Shown here piece by piece: positions 1 to 7,997 of a stretch of 64,000 bases of DNA. The translations under genes and the position numbers were made by a program. Source of the stretch: Enterobacteriaceae endosymbiont of Donacia crassipes (GTDB lineage: Bacteria > Pseudomonadota > Gammaproteobacteria > Enterobacterales > Enterobacteriaceae); NCBI RefSeq assembly GCF_012569785.1, contig NZ_CP046202.1, positions 394,440 to 458,439 of the forward strand. Direction: 5' to 3'. The notes below the pieces were generated by a model that was given only the letters and a program-made list of their open reading frames with translations, had not been told where the DNA came from and searched no databases. The stretch's first letter is position 1. The number at the start of each line of letters is the position of its first letter.

Positions 1-1
1 A

Positions 2-175
2 AAAACATTATTTGAAAAAGAATACGATTTAGTTGAAAAACTTGATATACATTTAGTTCCAGATATTTATATTAATAATAAATATGTAATTAATTTATCA
101 TCATTATATGATACTTATGAAAATAATCTTTATTCACACTATATAGATTTAGTATTAAAACTTTTAAAAAAATAA
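2..175 (+). CDS. dsbA: DsbA C-terminus (partial, thiol:disulfide interchange protein)
   Basis: This open frame runs in from the left edge and ends at TAA; 57 codons are visible. The end (VPDIYINNKYVIN, then a helix ending LVLKLLKK) resembles the C-terminal part of periplasmic DsbA, where a Val-cisPro pair is followed by a strand and NGKY. DsbA introduces disulfides into exported proteins. The active-site CxxC and signal peptide would lie left of the window and cannot be checked. The next gene is polA, and in E. coli dsbA also lies just upstream of polA with two genes between them; this synteny supports the call. The family fit rests on a short stretch, so confidence is moderate. Confidence 0.72.
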   Translation, partial: KTLFEKEYDLVEKLDIHLVPDIYINNKYVINLSSLYDTYENNLYSHYIDLVLKLLKK

Positions 176-216
176 ATTTTTTTTTAAAAAAAGATTTAAT
201 TTAGTAATATAAATAT

Positions 217-1080
217 ATGAAAAAAAAAATAATTTTAATAGATGGAACATTTTGTTTATACCGTGCATATTATGCTTTACCTAATTTAATTAATAGTAAA
301 GGATATCCTACTGGTGCAGTATATGGTTTTATTAATATTTTTAATAAAATTGTAAACATGAATATTAATAGTTATTTTTTAATTATATTTGATACTAAAG
401 GAGAATCTTTTAGAAAAAAGATTTTTAGTAAATATAAATTAACTAGAGTTAATATGCCGAATAATTTAGTTATACAAATTAAACCTTTGTATAAAATTAT
501 ACAGGCTATGGGATATAATATTATATCTATAAAAAATACAGAAGCTGATGATATTATTGGTACTTTATCAATATATGCAGAAAAAAAAAATTATTTAATT
601 TTTATTTTTAGTTTAGATAAAGATATATCTCAATTAGTTACAAAAAATATTAAAATAATAAATCCAATTAATTACTCTATTTCTGGACCACAAGAAATAT
701 ATAATAAATATGGAGTATACCCAAAATTTATTAGTGATTTCTTAGCATTAAGTGGAGATTCTATAGATAATATTCCTGGGGTCCCAGGAATAGGGGCTAA
801 AACAAGTCAAAAATTAATTAATAAACTAGGAAATTTAAAAAATATTTATCATAATATAAAAAAAATTAATAATATTAGTTTTAGAGGAGGAGAAAATATA
901 AAAAAAAAATTAATAAAATATAAAAAATTAGTATTTTTATATCATAAATTAACAACGATTAAAACTAACATTATTCTTGATCAAGAATATTTAAATTTTA
1001 AAACTAAAATTAAACCAAAAAAAAATTATTTAAAATATTTATTTAAATTGTATGAATTTAATAAATTAATTAATAAATAA
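217..1080 (+). CDS. polA: DNA polymerase I reduced to its 5'-3' exonuclease (flap nuclease) domain
   Basis: The 287-residue protein aligns only with the N-terminal 5' nuclease domain of Pol I (the E. coli enzyme has 928 residues). The metal-binding acidic residues are present: D9 (LIDG), D59 (IFD), the E109/D111/D112 cluster (EADD), D134 and D136 (LDKD), and D181 and D184 (GDSIDN). The helix-hairpin-helix GVPGIG follows at 188-193. The gene ends cleanly with TAA, and the 250 bp downstream shows no remains of the proofreading or polymerase domains. By family knowledge it should remove RNA primers and flaps during lagging-strand maturation, leaving gap filling to another polymerase. A similar truncation is known in Buchnera. 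It could also be described as an Xni/ExoIX-like protein, but synteny with dsbA favours polA. Confidence 0.93.
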   Translation: MKKKIILIDGTFCLYRAYYALPNLINSKGYPTGAVYGFINIFNKIVNMNINSYFLIIFDTKGESFRKKIFSKYKLTRVNMPNNLVIQIKPLYKIIQAMGYNIISIKNTEADDIIGTLSIYAEKKNYLIFIFSLDKDISQLVTKNIKIINPINYSISGPQEIYNKYGVYPKFISDFLALSGDSIDNIPGVPGIGAKTSQKLINKLGNLKNIYHNIKKINNISFRGGENIKKKLIKYKKLVFLYHKLTTIKTNIILDQEYLNFKTKIKPKKNYLKYLFKLYEFNKLINK

Positions 1081-1330
1081 TAATTTTAGTTAATATTATT
1101 ATAATAAATTTTATAAAATTTAAAAATTAACATTTGTTTAAATATTTTAAATATATAATATTGATAAATATCAATACATATTTTTTTACAAAAATATATG
1201 TTATCTTTATTCTAATAATAAATATAATTAAGGTTATTTAATTTAGTAATTAAAATAATAATAAAAATTATTTTTTATAAATTAAAAAATTTTAATTAGT
1301 TTAAAATACTATTATTCTATCAGAGATTTT

Positions 1331-3148
1331 ATGAAAAAAATACGTAATATAGCCATAGTAGCACATATAGATCATGGAAAAACAACATTAATAGATAAAT
1401 TATTACAAGAATCTGATAGTTTTAAAAACGTTAAAAATTTATTACATAATAAAAATAATAACAACAGATTAATGGACTCTAGTGAATTAGAAAAAGAAAA
1501 AGGTATAACTATTTTTTCAAAAAATACATCTATTTTTTGGAAAGATTATAAAATCAATATTATTGACACTCCAGGACATGCAGATTTTAGTGCAGAAGTA
1601 GAACGTATTTTGTCAATGGTAGATTCTGTTTTATTATTAGTAGATGCTATTGAAGGTCCTATGCCTCAAACACGATTTGTTACATCAAAAGCATTTTTAT
1701 ATAAATTTAAACCTATTGTAATAATAAATAAAGTAGATAGAAAATTTATTAGAACAAATTGGGTTATTGACCAAATATTTGATTTATTTATAGATCTAAA
1801 TGCTTCTGATGATCAACTTAATTTTCCTATAATATATACATCTGCCCTTAAAGGAATGTCAGGAAATGATATAAATAAAATGTATAATAATATGGATATT
1901 ATATATAAAACTATTATTGATTATGTCCCTTATCCCAAATGTAATATTAACAAACCATTTCAAATGCAAATATCCCAAATAGAATATAACAATTATATTG
2001 GTAATATTTGTATCGGTTTAATAAAAAGAGGTAAAATTACAATAAATCAACAACTAATTTTTATAAATAAAAATAATAAAATTAAAAAAATTAAAGTTTT
2101 ATATATAATATTTAATATAGGATTAAAAAATGTATATGCAAATAATGCTCAAGCTGGTGATATTGTAGGTATAGCAGGAACAGGATTTGAAAATATTAAT
2201 ATTTCTGATACAATTTGTGATATAAATAATTATAAATCTCTTCCAAGATTAAAAATAGAAAAACCAAAAATTAGTATGTTATTTCAGGTAAATGATTCTC
2301 CATTTTCAGGAATGGAAGGAAAACATTTAACATCTAATAAAATATTTCATAAAATTAATAAAGTTTGTTTATATGATGTAGCTTTACATATAGAAAAAAC
2401 TAAAAATAATAATATTTTTATGGTTTCTGGAAGAGGAGAATTACATCTTGCTATGCTTATAGAAAACATGAGAAAAGAAGGATTTGAATTATCAGTATCA
2501 AAACCACAAATTATATCTAAAATTATTAATGGTAAAAAAAAAGAACCATTTGAAGTATTAATTTTAGATTTTATGCAAAATAAAAAAGGTAATATAATCC
2601 AAGTATTAAATAAAAAAAAAGCTATAATAAATAATATTATTTTAAATAATTCTAATAATAGAGTTAAAATTGAAGCAATTATTTCAAGTAAAGGTTTAAT
2701 TGGTTTTCGTAATGAATTTATAAATATAACATCAGGAAATGGTATAATAAATTCTTTTTTTAGTCATTATGATATAAATAAATATGATATAATACATAAA
2801 AGAAATAATGGTGTTTTAATTTCAAATAAAGAAGGTTATGCTGTTGCATTTTCTCTATATAATTTACAATCAAAAGGTAAATTATTAATTAATCCTGGAG
2901 ATAAAATTTATAGAGGACAAATAATAGGAATACATAATAAATCAAATAATCTTCTTGTAAATTGTCTAATTAATAAAAAACTCTCAAATATGAGAGCATC
3001 AGGTAGTGATAATCCTATAAATTTAATACCTATAAAAAAAATATCTTTAGAAGAAGCAATAGATTTTATTCAATATGATGAATTAATAGAAATTACACCT
3101 AAATCAATTCGTATTAGAAAAAAACATTTAACTAAATTTATTATTTAA
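1331..3148 (+). CDS. typA: Ribosome-associated GTPase TypA/BipA
   Basis: This 605-residue translational GTPase is almost the same length as E. coli BipA (607). The G domain has AHIDHGKTT at 11-19, DTPGH at 79-83 and NKVD at 133-136, with the switch I motif KGITI between them. EF-G-like domains follow, and the BipA-specific C-terminal region ends in a basic tail (RIRKKHL). BipA binds the ribosome in a GTP-dependent manner and supports 50S assembly and growth under stress. It is transcribed alone, with about 250 bp of AT-rich leader before it, and is followed convergently by tmRNA. No degradation is visible. Retention in a strongly reduced genome suggests a basic role in ribosome assembly (inference). 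Confidence 0.97.
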   Translation: MKKIRNIAIVAHIDHGKTTLIDKLLQESDSFKNVKNLLHNKNNNNRLMDSSELEKEKGITIFSKNTSIFWKDYKINIIDTPGHADFSAEVERILSMVDSVLLLVDAIEGPMPQTRFVTSKAFLYKFKPIVIINKVDRKFIRTNWVIDQIFDLFIDLNASDDQLNFPIIYTSALKGMSGNDINKMYNNMDIIYKTIIDYVPYPKCNINKPFQMQISQIEYNNYIGNICIGLIKRGKITINQQLIFINKNNKIKKIKVLYIIFNIGLKNVYANNAQAGDIVGIAGTGFENINISDTICDINNYKSLPRLKIEKPKISMLFQVNDSPFSGMEGKHLTSNKIFHKINKVCLYDVALHIEKTKNNNIFMVSGRGELHLAMLIENMRKEGFELSVSKPQIISKIINGKKKEPFEVLILDFMQNKKGNIIQVLNKKKAIINNIILNNSNNRVKIEAIISSKGLIGFRNEFINITSGNGIINSFFSHYDINKYDIIHKRNNGVLISNKEGYAVAFSLYNLQSKGKLLINPGDKIYRGQIIGIHNKSNNLLVNCLINKKLSNMRASGSDNPINLIPIKKISLEEAIDFIQYDELIEITPKSIRIRKKHLTKFII

Positions 3149-3177
3149 ATATTAAACAGTATCCAATGAAATATTAC

Positions 3178-3527
3178 TGGAGCTGGGGGGATTCGAACCC
3201 CCGTCCAAAATTATTACACTCTCAGCACTACATGTTTAGTTTTATCTTAAATTCGATGATATAAACTGATAAAACAAAGTTTAATATTATCTAGTCTTAA
3301 TAATTTAATATATAATTTCAGACAAATTATATACGATCTTTTTGTTTATGACTGTTTACTTTTTATTAAAAAGAAAATAATAAGAAACAGAGCCTATACA
3401 GTTTTTTATGCTGCTAAAGCGTAGTTTTGATTTTCTGCAATTATCTTTACACGGTTTTTTTACAAGGCCTACCGTACCTTGACATGCTCTTTAAGTTTTA
3501 TAACTTTGTCAAATCCTAATCAGCCCC
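3178..3527 (-). ncRNA. ssrA: Transfer-messenger RNA (tmRNA)
   Basis: The minus strand starts GGGGCTG and ends with a T-arm (GGTTCGAATCC type) and CAGCTCC plus discriminator A. The two ends form the tRNA-Ala-like acceptor stem including the third-position G-U pair. An internal frame at 3406-3438 reads AENQNYALAA then TAA, starting at a GCA resume codon; the E. coli tag is ANDENYALAA. The RNA rescues stalled ribosomes and tags proteins for proteolysis. The terminal CCA is not encoded, because the base after the discriminator is followed by GTA. The 5' end lies 4 nt past the smpB stop, so the two may be co-transcribed and the RNA processed out. Length is 350 nt, close to the usual 363. Confidence 0.96.
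3406..3438 (-). other. tmRNA tag-peptide reading frame
   Basis: Eleven codons within ssrA encode AENQNYALAA plus a TAA stop. The resume codon is GCA at the high-coordinate end. The C-terminal ALAA, which is the degron recognised by ClpXP in E. coli, is unchanged. The internal residues differ from the E. coli tag (NDEN replaced by ENQN), in the part that binds the SspB adaptor in E. coli. Confidence 0.9.
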
Positions 3528-3531
3528 ATAT

Positions 3532-3987
3532 TTAAATACTTTTTTTTAATAAACGTACTTTTTTAATATTCCATATTTTTTTTTTTAAAATATTTCTTTT
3601 ATCATATTTTTTTTTACCTTTAACAACTGCAAGATTTATTTTGCACCATGATTTTTTCCAAAATAAGCCAATTACTACAATTGTAAAACCTTTATTATTT
3701 ATATAGTTTTGTAAAAATTCTATTTCTTTTTTTTTTAATAATAATTCTTTAATTCTTTTAGAATTAAATTTAATATGATTACATACTGTTTTTAATGGAC
3801 TAATATTTAAATTATATACATAAATTTTCTTATTATAAATAGTTACATAACTATTTATAATAGTCACTTTATTTAATCTTAAAGATTTTACTTCCCAACC
3901 TTTTAAAATAAGACCAGCATCAATTCTTTCTTTAAGAAAGAAATTATTATATACTTTTTTATTAAAAATAAAAAATTTTTTTTCCAT
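3532..3987 (-). CDS. smpB: SsrA-binding protein SmpB
   Basis: This 151-residue protein (E. coli 160) has the SmpB signatures: AGLILKGWEVKSLR near residue 25-38, the WKKSWCKINLAVVKGKKKYDKR block near 109-130, and a basic C-terminal tail. SmpB binds the tRNA-like domain of tmRNA, mimics an anticodon arm and places tmRNA in stalled ribosomes. It lies immediately upstream of ssrA on the same strand with only 4 nt between them, so both parts of the rescue system sit together. The N-terminus is about ten residues shorter than in E. coli, where it is not conserved. The gene diverges from grpE across a 213-bp AT-rich spacer. In E. coli, smpB-ssrA also lies near grpE. Confidence 0.96.
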   Translation of the reverse strand: MEKKFFIFNKKVYNNFFLKERIDAGLILKGWEVKSLRLNKVTIINSYVTIYNKKIYVYNLNISPLKTVCNHIKFNSKRIKELLLKKKEIEFLQNYINNKGFTIVVIGLFWKKSWCKINLAVVKGKKKYDKRNILKKKIWNIKKVRLLKKSI

Positions 3988-4145
3988 TATAAAGAAATTT
4001 TATTATTTGAATGTTTAAATTATAACTTTTTTTTTTATAAAAAACAATGTATAAAAAAAATAATTATTTTATATAAAAAAATTAATTTAATAAAAATTAA
4101 ATACCTTGCAAAAATTTTATTTTTATACAAAATAAAATTTATTAT

Positions 4146-4162
4146 CTATCTATAATAGATAG
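4146..4162. repeat. Palindrome in the smpB-grpE intergenic region
   Basis: CTATCTAT and ATAGATAG are separated by a single A, forming a nearly continuous palindrome. It is followed by TTTT and lies about 40 bp before the grpE start. It could be a weak hairpin in the grpE leader or a protein-binding site. Similar ATCTA/TAGAT palindromes occur in three other spacers of the window. Confidence 0.5.
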
Positions 4163-4200
4163 TTTTAAATAATTAAAAATTAATCCTATAAGGATAAGAT

Positions 4201-4947
4201 ATGAAAAATAATATAGAAAAAAAAAAAAATGACAACACTGTTAATAATACAGAATTAGATAAAAATGACAACACTGTTAATAATACAGAATTAGATAAAA
4301 ATGACAACACTGTTAATAATACAGAATTAGATAAAAATGATAACACTGTTAATAATACAGAATTAGATAAAAATGATATAAATAATAGTTTATCTATTAA
4401 TAAACATAAAAAAAAATATACAATTGAATATTTTAAAGAAAAAAATGACATATTAAAAATAAAAATTCTTGAATTACAAAATAAAATTAAAAAGATAAGA
4501 CAAAAAATATTGGATTTAAAATTATATTCCCAATCTGAAATAGAAAATATGAGACGTAGATCAATTTTAGATATAGAAAATGCTTATAAATTTTCTTTAG
4601 AAAAATTTATTTATGAATTATTACCTGTTATAGATAATTTAGAAAGATCTTTAGATTTAAAAATACATAAAGAAGAAAATTCTTTAAAAGTTTCTATAAT
4701 AGAAGGTATTAAATTAACTTTGCAATTATTAATAATATTAATTAAAAAATTTGGTGTAACAATTATAAATGAAATTAATGTACCTTTTAATCCATCTAAA
4801 CATCAAGCAATGTCAATAGTTGAATCAGATAAAATAAAAGAAAATTATATAATAAAAATTTTACAAAAAGGATATTTTCTTCATAAAAGATTATTAAGAC
4901 CTGCAATGGTTATTGTATCTAAAATAAAAGAAAATATAAATAATTAA
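4201..4947 (+). CDS. grpE: GrpE, nucleotide exchange factor of DnaK, with a repeat-expanded N-terminus
   Basis: The protein has 248 residues, about 50 more than E. coli GrpE (197). The C-terminal half is typical: a long coiled-coil helix (near 75-115) containing the SEIENMRRRS segment, then the beta domain ending GYFLHKRLLRPAMVIVSK. GrpE releases ADP from DnaK during protein folding. The extra length is an N-terminal stretch of four tandem 12-residue repeats (NDNTVNNTELDK, residues 10-57), normally a short disordered tail. A run of 13 A (4217-4229) precedes the repeats, so the frame depends on accurate copying of that tract. ATG follows AAGGATAAGAT, a fair ribosome-binding site. A strong hairpin follows the gene. 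DnaK and DnaJ are not in the window. Confidence 0.95.
   Translation: MKNNIEKKKNDNTVNNTELDKNDNTVNNTELDKNDNTVNNTELDKNDNTVNNTELDKNDINNSLSINKHKKKYTIEYFKEKNDILKIKILELQNKIKKIRQKILDLKLYSQSEIENMRRRSILDIENAYKFSLEKFIYELLPVIDNLERSLDLKIHKEENSLKVSIIEGIKLTLQLLIILIKKFGVTIINEINVPFNPSKHQAMSIVESDKIKENYIIKILQKGYFLHKRLLRPAMVIVSKIKENINN
4228..4371 (+). repeat. Four tandem 36-bp repeats inside grpE
   Basis: Four head-to-tail units start at 4228, 4264, 4300 and 4336. Each encodes NDNTVNNTELDK. The first three are identical at the DNA level; the fourth differs by one synonymous base (GAT for GAC). A partial fifth unit (AATGATA) follows. The period is a multiple of three, so gain or loss of a unit keeps the frame. 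Confidence 0.97.
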
Positions 4948-4957
4948 TATAAATATT

Positions 4958-5001
4958 AATAATATGTTTATTTACTATTATATAGTAATGAACATATTAT
5001 T
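4958..5001 (+). terminator. Hairpin after grpE, probable intrinsic terminator
   Basis: AATAATATGTT (4958-4968) pairs with AACATATTATT (4991-5001). An inner stem TTACTAT/ATAGTAA is separated by a small internal loop. ATTTTAATA follows. The position, between the grpE stop and rpmB, fits a terminator, although the U tract is short. Confidence 0.6.
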
Positions 5002-5036
5002 ATTTTAATAATTAAACATTATTAAGGAATTAATAA

Positions 5037-5255
5037 ATGACTAAAATTTGTCAAATAACTAATAAAAAAACAATAAAAGGTAATAATCGTTCTCATGCGA
5101 TGAATGCAACTAAAAGAAAATTTTTACCAAATATTCATTATCATAAATTTTGGTTAATTAAAGAAAAAAAATTTATTACTTTAAAAGTGTCTGCAAAAGG
5201 AATAAGATTAATTGATAAAAAAGGGATAGAAAATATAAAATTTAATAAAAAATAA
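5037..5255 (+). CDS. rpmB: 50S ribosomal protein L28
   Basis: The 72-residue protein matches L28 along its length (E. coli 78): [19 protein letters not shown] at the start, then [15 protein letters not shown], then [14 protein letters not shown]. It lacks only the last few residues of the E. coli tail. L28 binds 23S rRNA near the subunit interface in the large subunit. AAGGAATTAATAA precedes ATG. rpmG follows after 13 nt, so rpmB-rpmG form the usual two-gene operon. Confidence 0.97.
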   Translation: MTKICQITNKKTIKGNNRSHAMNATKRKFLPNIHYHKFWLIKEKKFITLKVSAKGIRLIDKKGIENIKFNKK

Positions 5256-5268
5256 GGATAATAATTTT

Positions 5269-5433
5269 ATGGCAAAAAAAAAACGTGTAATAATTAAATT
5301 AGTTTCATCTGCTAAAACTGGACATTTTTATACTACTACTAAAAATAAAAAAAATACAAAAAAATTATTTTTAAAAAAATTTGATCCTTTATTAAGAAAA
5401 CATATTTTATATAAAGAAAAAAAAATAAAATAA
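5269..5433 (+). CDS. rpmG: 50S ribosomal protein L33
   Basis: This short gene encodes 54 residues (E. coli 55). It starts [20 protein letters not shown] and ends [17 protein letters not shown], both characteristic of L33; the YTTTKNKKN segment lies between. It is the zinc-free form, with no CxxC pairs. The start follows AAGGATAATAATTTT, a good ribosome-binding site. The gene lies 13 nt after rpmB and is followed by a strong hairpin shared with the convergent rpmE. Confidence 0.96.
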   Translation: MAKKKRVIIKLVSSAKTGHFYTTTKNKKNTKKLFLKKFDPLLRKHILYKEKKIK

Positions 5434-5452
5434 AATAATTTTTTTATTAATT

Positions 5453-5495
5453 ATTAATCAATAATGATTTTTTTTATTAATCATTATTGATTAAT
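5453..5495. terminator. Bidirectional hairpin between rpmG and rpmE
   Basis: A perfect 17-bp inverted repeat (5453-5469 with 5479-5495) has a 9-nt T-rich loop. TTTAATATAA follows on the plus strand. It lies between two convergent ribosomal protein genes, the expected place for a shared terminator. Confidence 0.75.
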
Positions 5496-5523
5496 TTTAA
5501 TATAATTATTTAAAATTAAATAT

Positions 5524-5745
5524 TTATTTAAATATTTGAAAATTTTTAAATTTTTTTCTAAATTTTTCAACACGTCCTTTGTTGTCTGTAATCTTTTGTT
5601 TACCTGTATAAAAAGGATGACATAAATAACAAACATCTAAATTTAATTCTTTATTATTTTTTAAAGTTGATTTAATATTAATTAAATTACCACATGAACA
5701 TTTAGCTGTAATATTATTACATTGAGGATGAATATTTTTTTTCAT
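5524..5745 (-). CDS. rpmE: 50S ribosomal protein L31
   Basis: The 73-residue protein (E. coli 70) starts [11 protein letters not shown] and has the zinc-binding form of L31: C9 in HPQC, CSCG near 17-19, and [13 protein letters not shown] near 39-51. The final segment VEKFRKKF is also typical. L31 joins the central protuberance to the 30S head. The adjacent divergent gene is priA, and rpmE and priA are also neighbours in E. coli. Retention of the cysteines shows this is the Zn-dependent paralogue. Confidence 0.96.
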   Translation of the reverse strand: MKKNIHPQCNNITAKCSCGNLINIKSTLKNNKELNLDVCYLCHPFYTGKQKITDNKGRVEKFRKKFKNFQIFK

Positions 5746-5838
5746 ATATAATTATTTTTTATTAGAAGTAATTTATATATTTTATAAATAAAAAATTTTA
5801 TTACAAGTAAATTTTATAAAAAATAAAAATTTTAAATC

Positions 5839-7944
5839 ATGAAAATTATTAAAGTTGTAATTAATAATTCTATTATAAATAATAAATTTGATTATTTATT
5901 ACCAAAAAATACTATTATTTCAATTGGATGTAGAGTTTTAATATCGATTAAAAAAAAAAATTATATAGGTATAGTAATAAAAATTACTTCTTCTTCTAAA
6001 AAACCTATAGATAAATTAAAATTTATATCTAAAGTTTTAGATAAAAAATCACTTTTTAATTCTTTAATATTAGATTTTGCAAAAAAAATTTCTCAATATT
6101 ATCAATATCCTATTGGAAGCATCTTATTTCAAATATTACCTATTTTTTTTAGAAAAAAAAATAATTCTTTAGAAGAATTATCAGATACTTTAAAAGTAAA
6201 AAAAAATAATTTTCTAAATAATATTAAAGTTATAAATTATTATAATTTTAAAAAAATTAATTTTACATTTCATAACAAAAAATGTACTTGTTTATATAAA
6301 AATCAATTTAATTCTATTCAAAAAAAAAAAAATAATAGTTTTTATAAAGAAAATATACAAAACATACTAAAAAATTTTGAAGAAAAATATCACAAAAATA
6401 AATTTTTTGTTTGGATTACACAAAATAATATTATTTTTTTAGAAAAAATTAATATATATTTAAATATTATTAAAAAAGTTTTATTACAAAAAAAACAAAT
6501 ACTAATAATAGTTCCTCAATATTATTTTTTTTTTCAATTATATGAATATTTTTTATCTAAATTAGATATACATATCTGTTTATTATATTCAAATTTTACC
6601 AATAAAAAAACATTGCCAATATGGGAAAATATTAAAAACGGGATAATATCTATTATTATAGGTACTAAATTTTCTATTTTTACACAGTTTTTACAATTAG
6701 GATTAATAATCCTAACAGAAGAACATAACTTTATATATAGAAAAACAAATATATATAAATATAATACACGAAATATAGCTATTTTAAGAGCTAAAACAGA
6801 AAATATTCCTATAATATTAAGTTCTAATACATTAAATATAGAAACAATATACAATATAAATATTGGTAAATATAAATTTTTATTTAAAAATAATACAACA
6901 ATTTTATATAAAAATTTTTTTAAATTTTTGATAATAGATAAAAATAAAAAAACATTTAGATCTCAATTATTTTCTAATATTTTAATACAAATGATATTAA
7001 AATGTATTAAAAATAATGAACAAATTATTATTTATAATAAATATATTGGATATTCAATTAATATTTTATGTAATTTTTGTCAAAAAATTTTAAAATGTAT
7101 AGATTGTAATAGTAATTTAATTTTTTATAAAAAACTTTGGAAATTATATTGTTATTGTTGTAAAAAAACTATTAATATGTTTACTATGTGTCCATTTTGT
7201 AAAAAAAATTTTTTTATACCGATAGGTATCGGTACAGAACAATTAATTGAATTATTAAATAATGTTTTTCCAAATATATTAATTTTAAATATTAATAATA
7301 ATAATTTTTTTAAAAAAATTTTACTTATTGATAATAAAAAACCATTAATAATTATTTCATCTCAAATTTTATATAAAGAATATTTTTCTATTTTAAAAAA
7401 TAGTTTAATTATATTTTTTAATATAGATGATATTTTATTTTCTAAAAATTTTAAAGCTACAGAATATTTTATACAGTATATTTTTAATATATTAAATAAT
7501 CATTTAGATAAAAAAAAAAAAACGGTTATTATTCAAACATATTATCCACAAAATAAAATATTTTTAAAAATTTTTAAAGAATATAAAAATTATTATGATA
7601 TAACTAATTTTCTTTTAAAAGAAAGAAAATTAATGTTATTACCTCCTTTTACTAAGCATATTTCTATAGTTTTTGAATCTAAAAATAAAAAAATTTTATT
7701 AAATTTTTTAAATATTTTTAAAAAAAAAGTACAAAAAAAATATATAAATGAAAAAAATTTTATTATTATTGGACCTTTATCATTAAAACAATGTAAAAGA
7801 AAAGGTTTTTTTAGAAAACAATTAATTTTACAACATTTTTCAAAAAAACAATTACAGTTAATTATAAAATATATTTTTTCTATTATAAAAAAAATTGTAT
7901 TTTTTAATAAAATTAAATTTATTATTAATGTTGATCCGATTTAA
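5839..7944 (+). CDS. priA: PriA-like primosomal protein with degraded helicase motifs
   Basis: The full-length 701-residue PriA (E. coli 732) has no stop or frameshift. The N-terminal DNA-binding domain (FDYLLP, GCRVLI, YYQYPIGSILFQILP) and the zinc domain with all eight cysteines (C411, C414, C420, C423, C438, C441, C451, C454, then GIGTEQL) are well conserved, as is the C-terminus (LPPFTKH, NVDPI). The ATPase motifs are not. The P-loop GSGKT aligns with FLEKI (200-204), DEEH reads TEEH (293-296), GSATP reads SSNTL, GTQMLAKGHHF reads SSQILYKEYFS (near 507-517), and the GRAGR motif VI is absent. PriA normally loads DnaB at stalled forks; this copy probably cannot unwind DNA but might still bind forks or partners. 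Two runs of 13 A (6320-6332, 7510-7522) lie within it. Confidence 0.9.
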   Translation: MKIIKVVINNSIINNKFDYLLPKNTIISIGCRVLISIKKKNYIGIVIKITSSSKKPIDKLKFISKVLDKKSLFNSLILDFAKKISQYYQYPIGSILFQILPIFFRKKNNSLEELSDTLKVKKNNFLNNIKVINYYNFKKINFTFHNKKCTCLYKNQFNSIQKKKNNSFYKENIQNILKNFEEKYHKNKFFVWITQNNIIFLEKINIYLNIIKKVLLQKKQILIIVPQYYFFFQLYEYFLSKLDIHICLLYSNFTNKKTLPIWENIKNGIISIIIGTKFSIFTQFLQLGLIILTEEHNFIYRKTNIYKYNTRNIAILRAKTENIPIILSSNTLNIETIYNINIGKYKFLFKNNTTILYKNFFKFLIIDKNKKTFRSQLFSNILIQMILKCIKNNEQIIIYNKYIGYSINILCNFCQKILKCIDCNSNLIFYKKLWKLYCYCCKKTINMFTMCPFCKKNFFIPIGIGTEQLIELLNNVFPNILILNINNNNFFKKILLIDNKKPLIIISSQILYKEYFSILKNSLIIFFNIDDILFSKNFKATEYFIQYIFNILNNHLDKKKKTVIIQTYYPQNKIFLKIFKEYKNYYDITNFLLKERKLMLLPPFTKHISIVFESKNKKILLNFLNIFKKKVQKKYINEKNFIIIGPLSLKQCKRKGFFRKQLILQHFSKKQLQLIIKYIFSIIKKIVFFNKIKFIINVDPI

Positions 7945-7997
7945 TTATTAATTTTAATATAGAATAATTAGATATTTTAAACTTTGGTATATAATAT

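Noticed and set aside
1161..1174. A perfect FNR-type site (TTGAT, four bases, ATCAA) upstream of typA
   Set aside because: Ten specified bases of this composition are expected by chance about once per 100-200 kb at this base composition, and typA is not an expected FNR target. No other FNR-like site was noticed.
4106..4129. A sigma-32-like or sigma-70-like promoter before grpE (TTGCAA and TATACA)
   Set aside because: The spacing is 12 nt and the heat-shock -10 C-rich motif is absent; any AT-rich spacer gives such matches.
4173..4451. A minus-strand open frame of 92 codons with repeated SFLSNSVLLTVL
   Set aside because: It is the antisense shadow of the grpE repeats; it has no ribosome-binding site or homology I recognise.
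6534..6854. A minus-strand open frame of 106 codons inside priA
   Set aside because: It lies wholly within priA, which has clear homology on the plus strand. Long antisense frames are common here because stop codons on the other strand depend on base bias.
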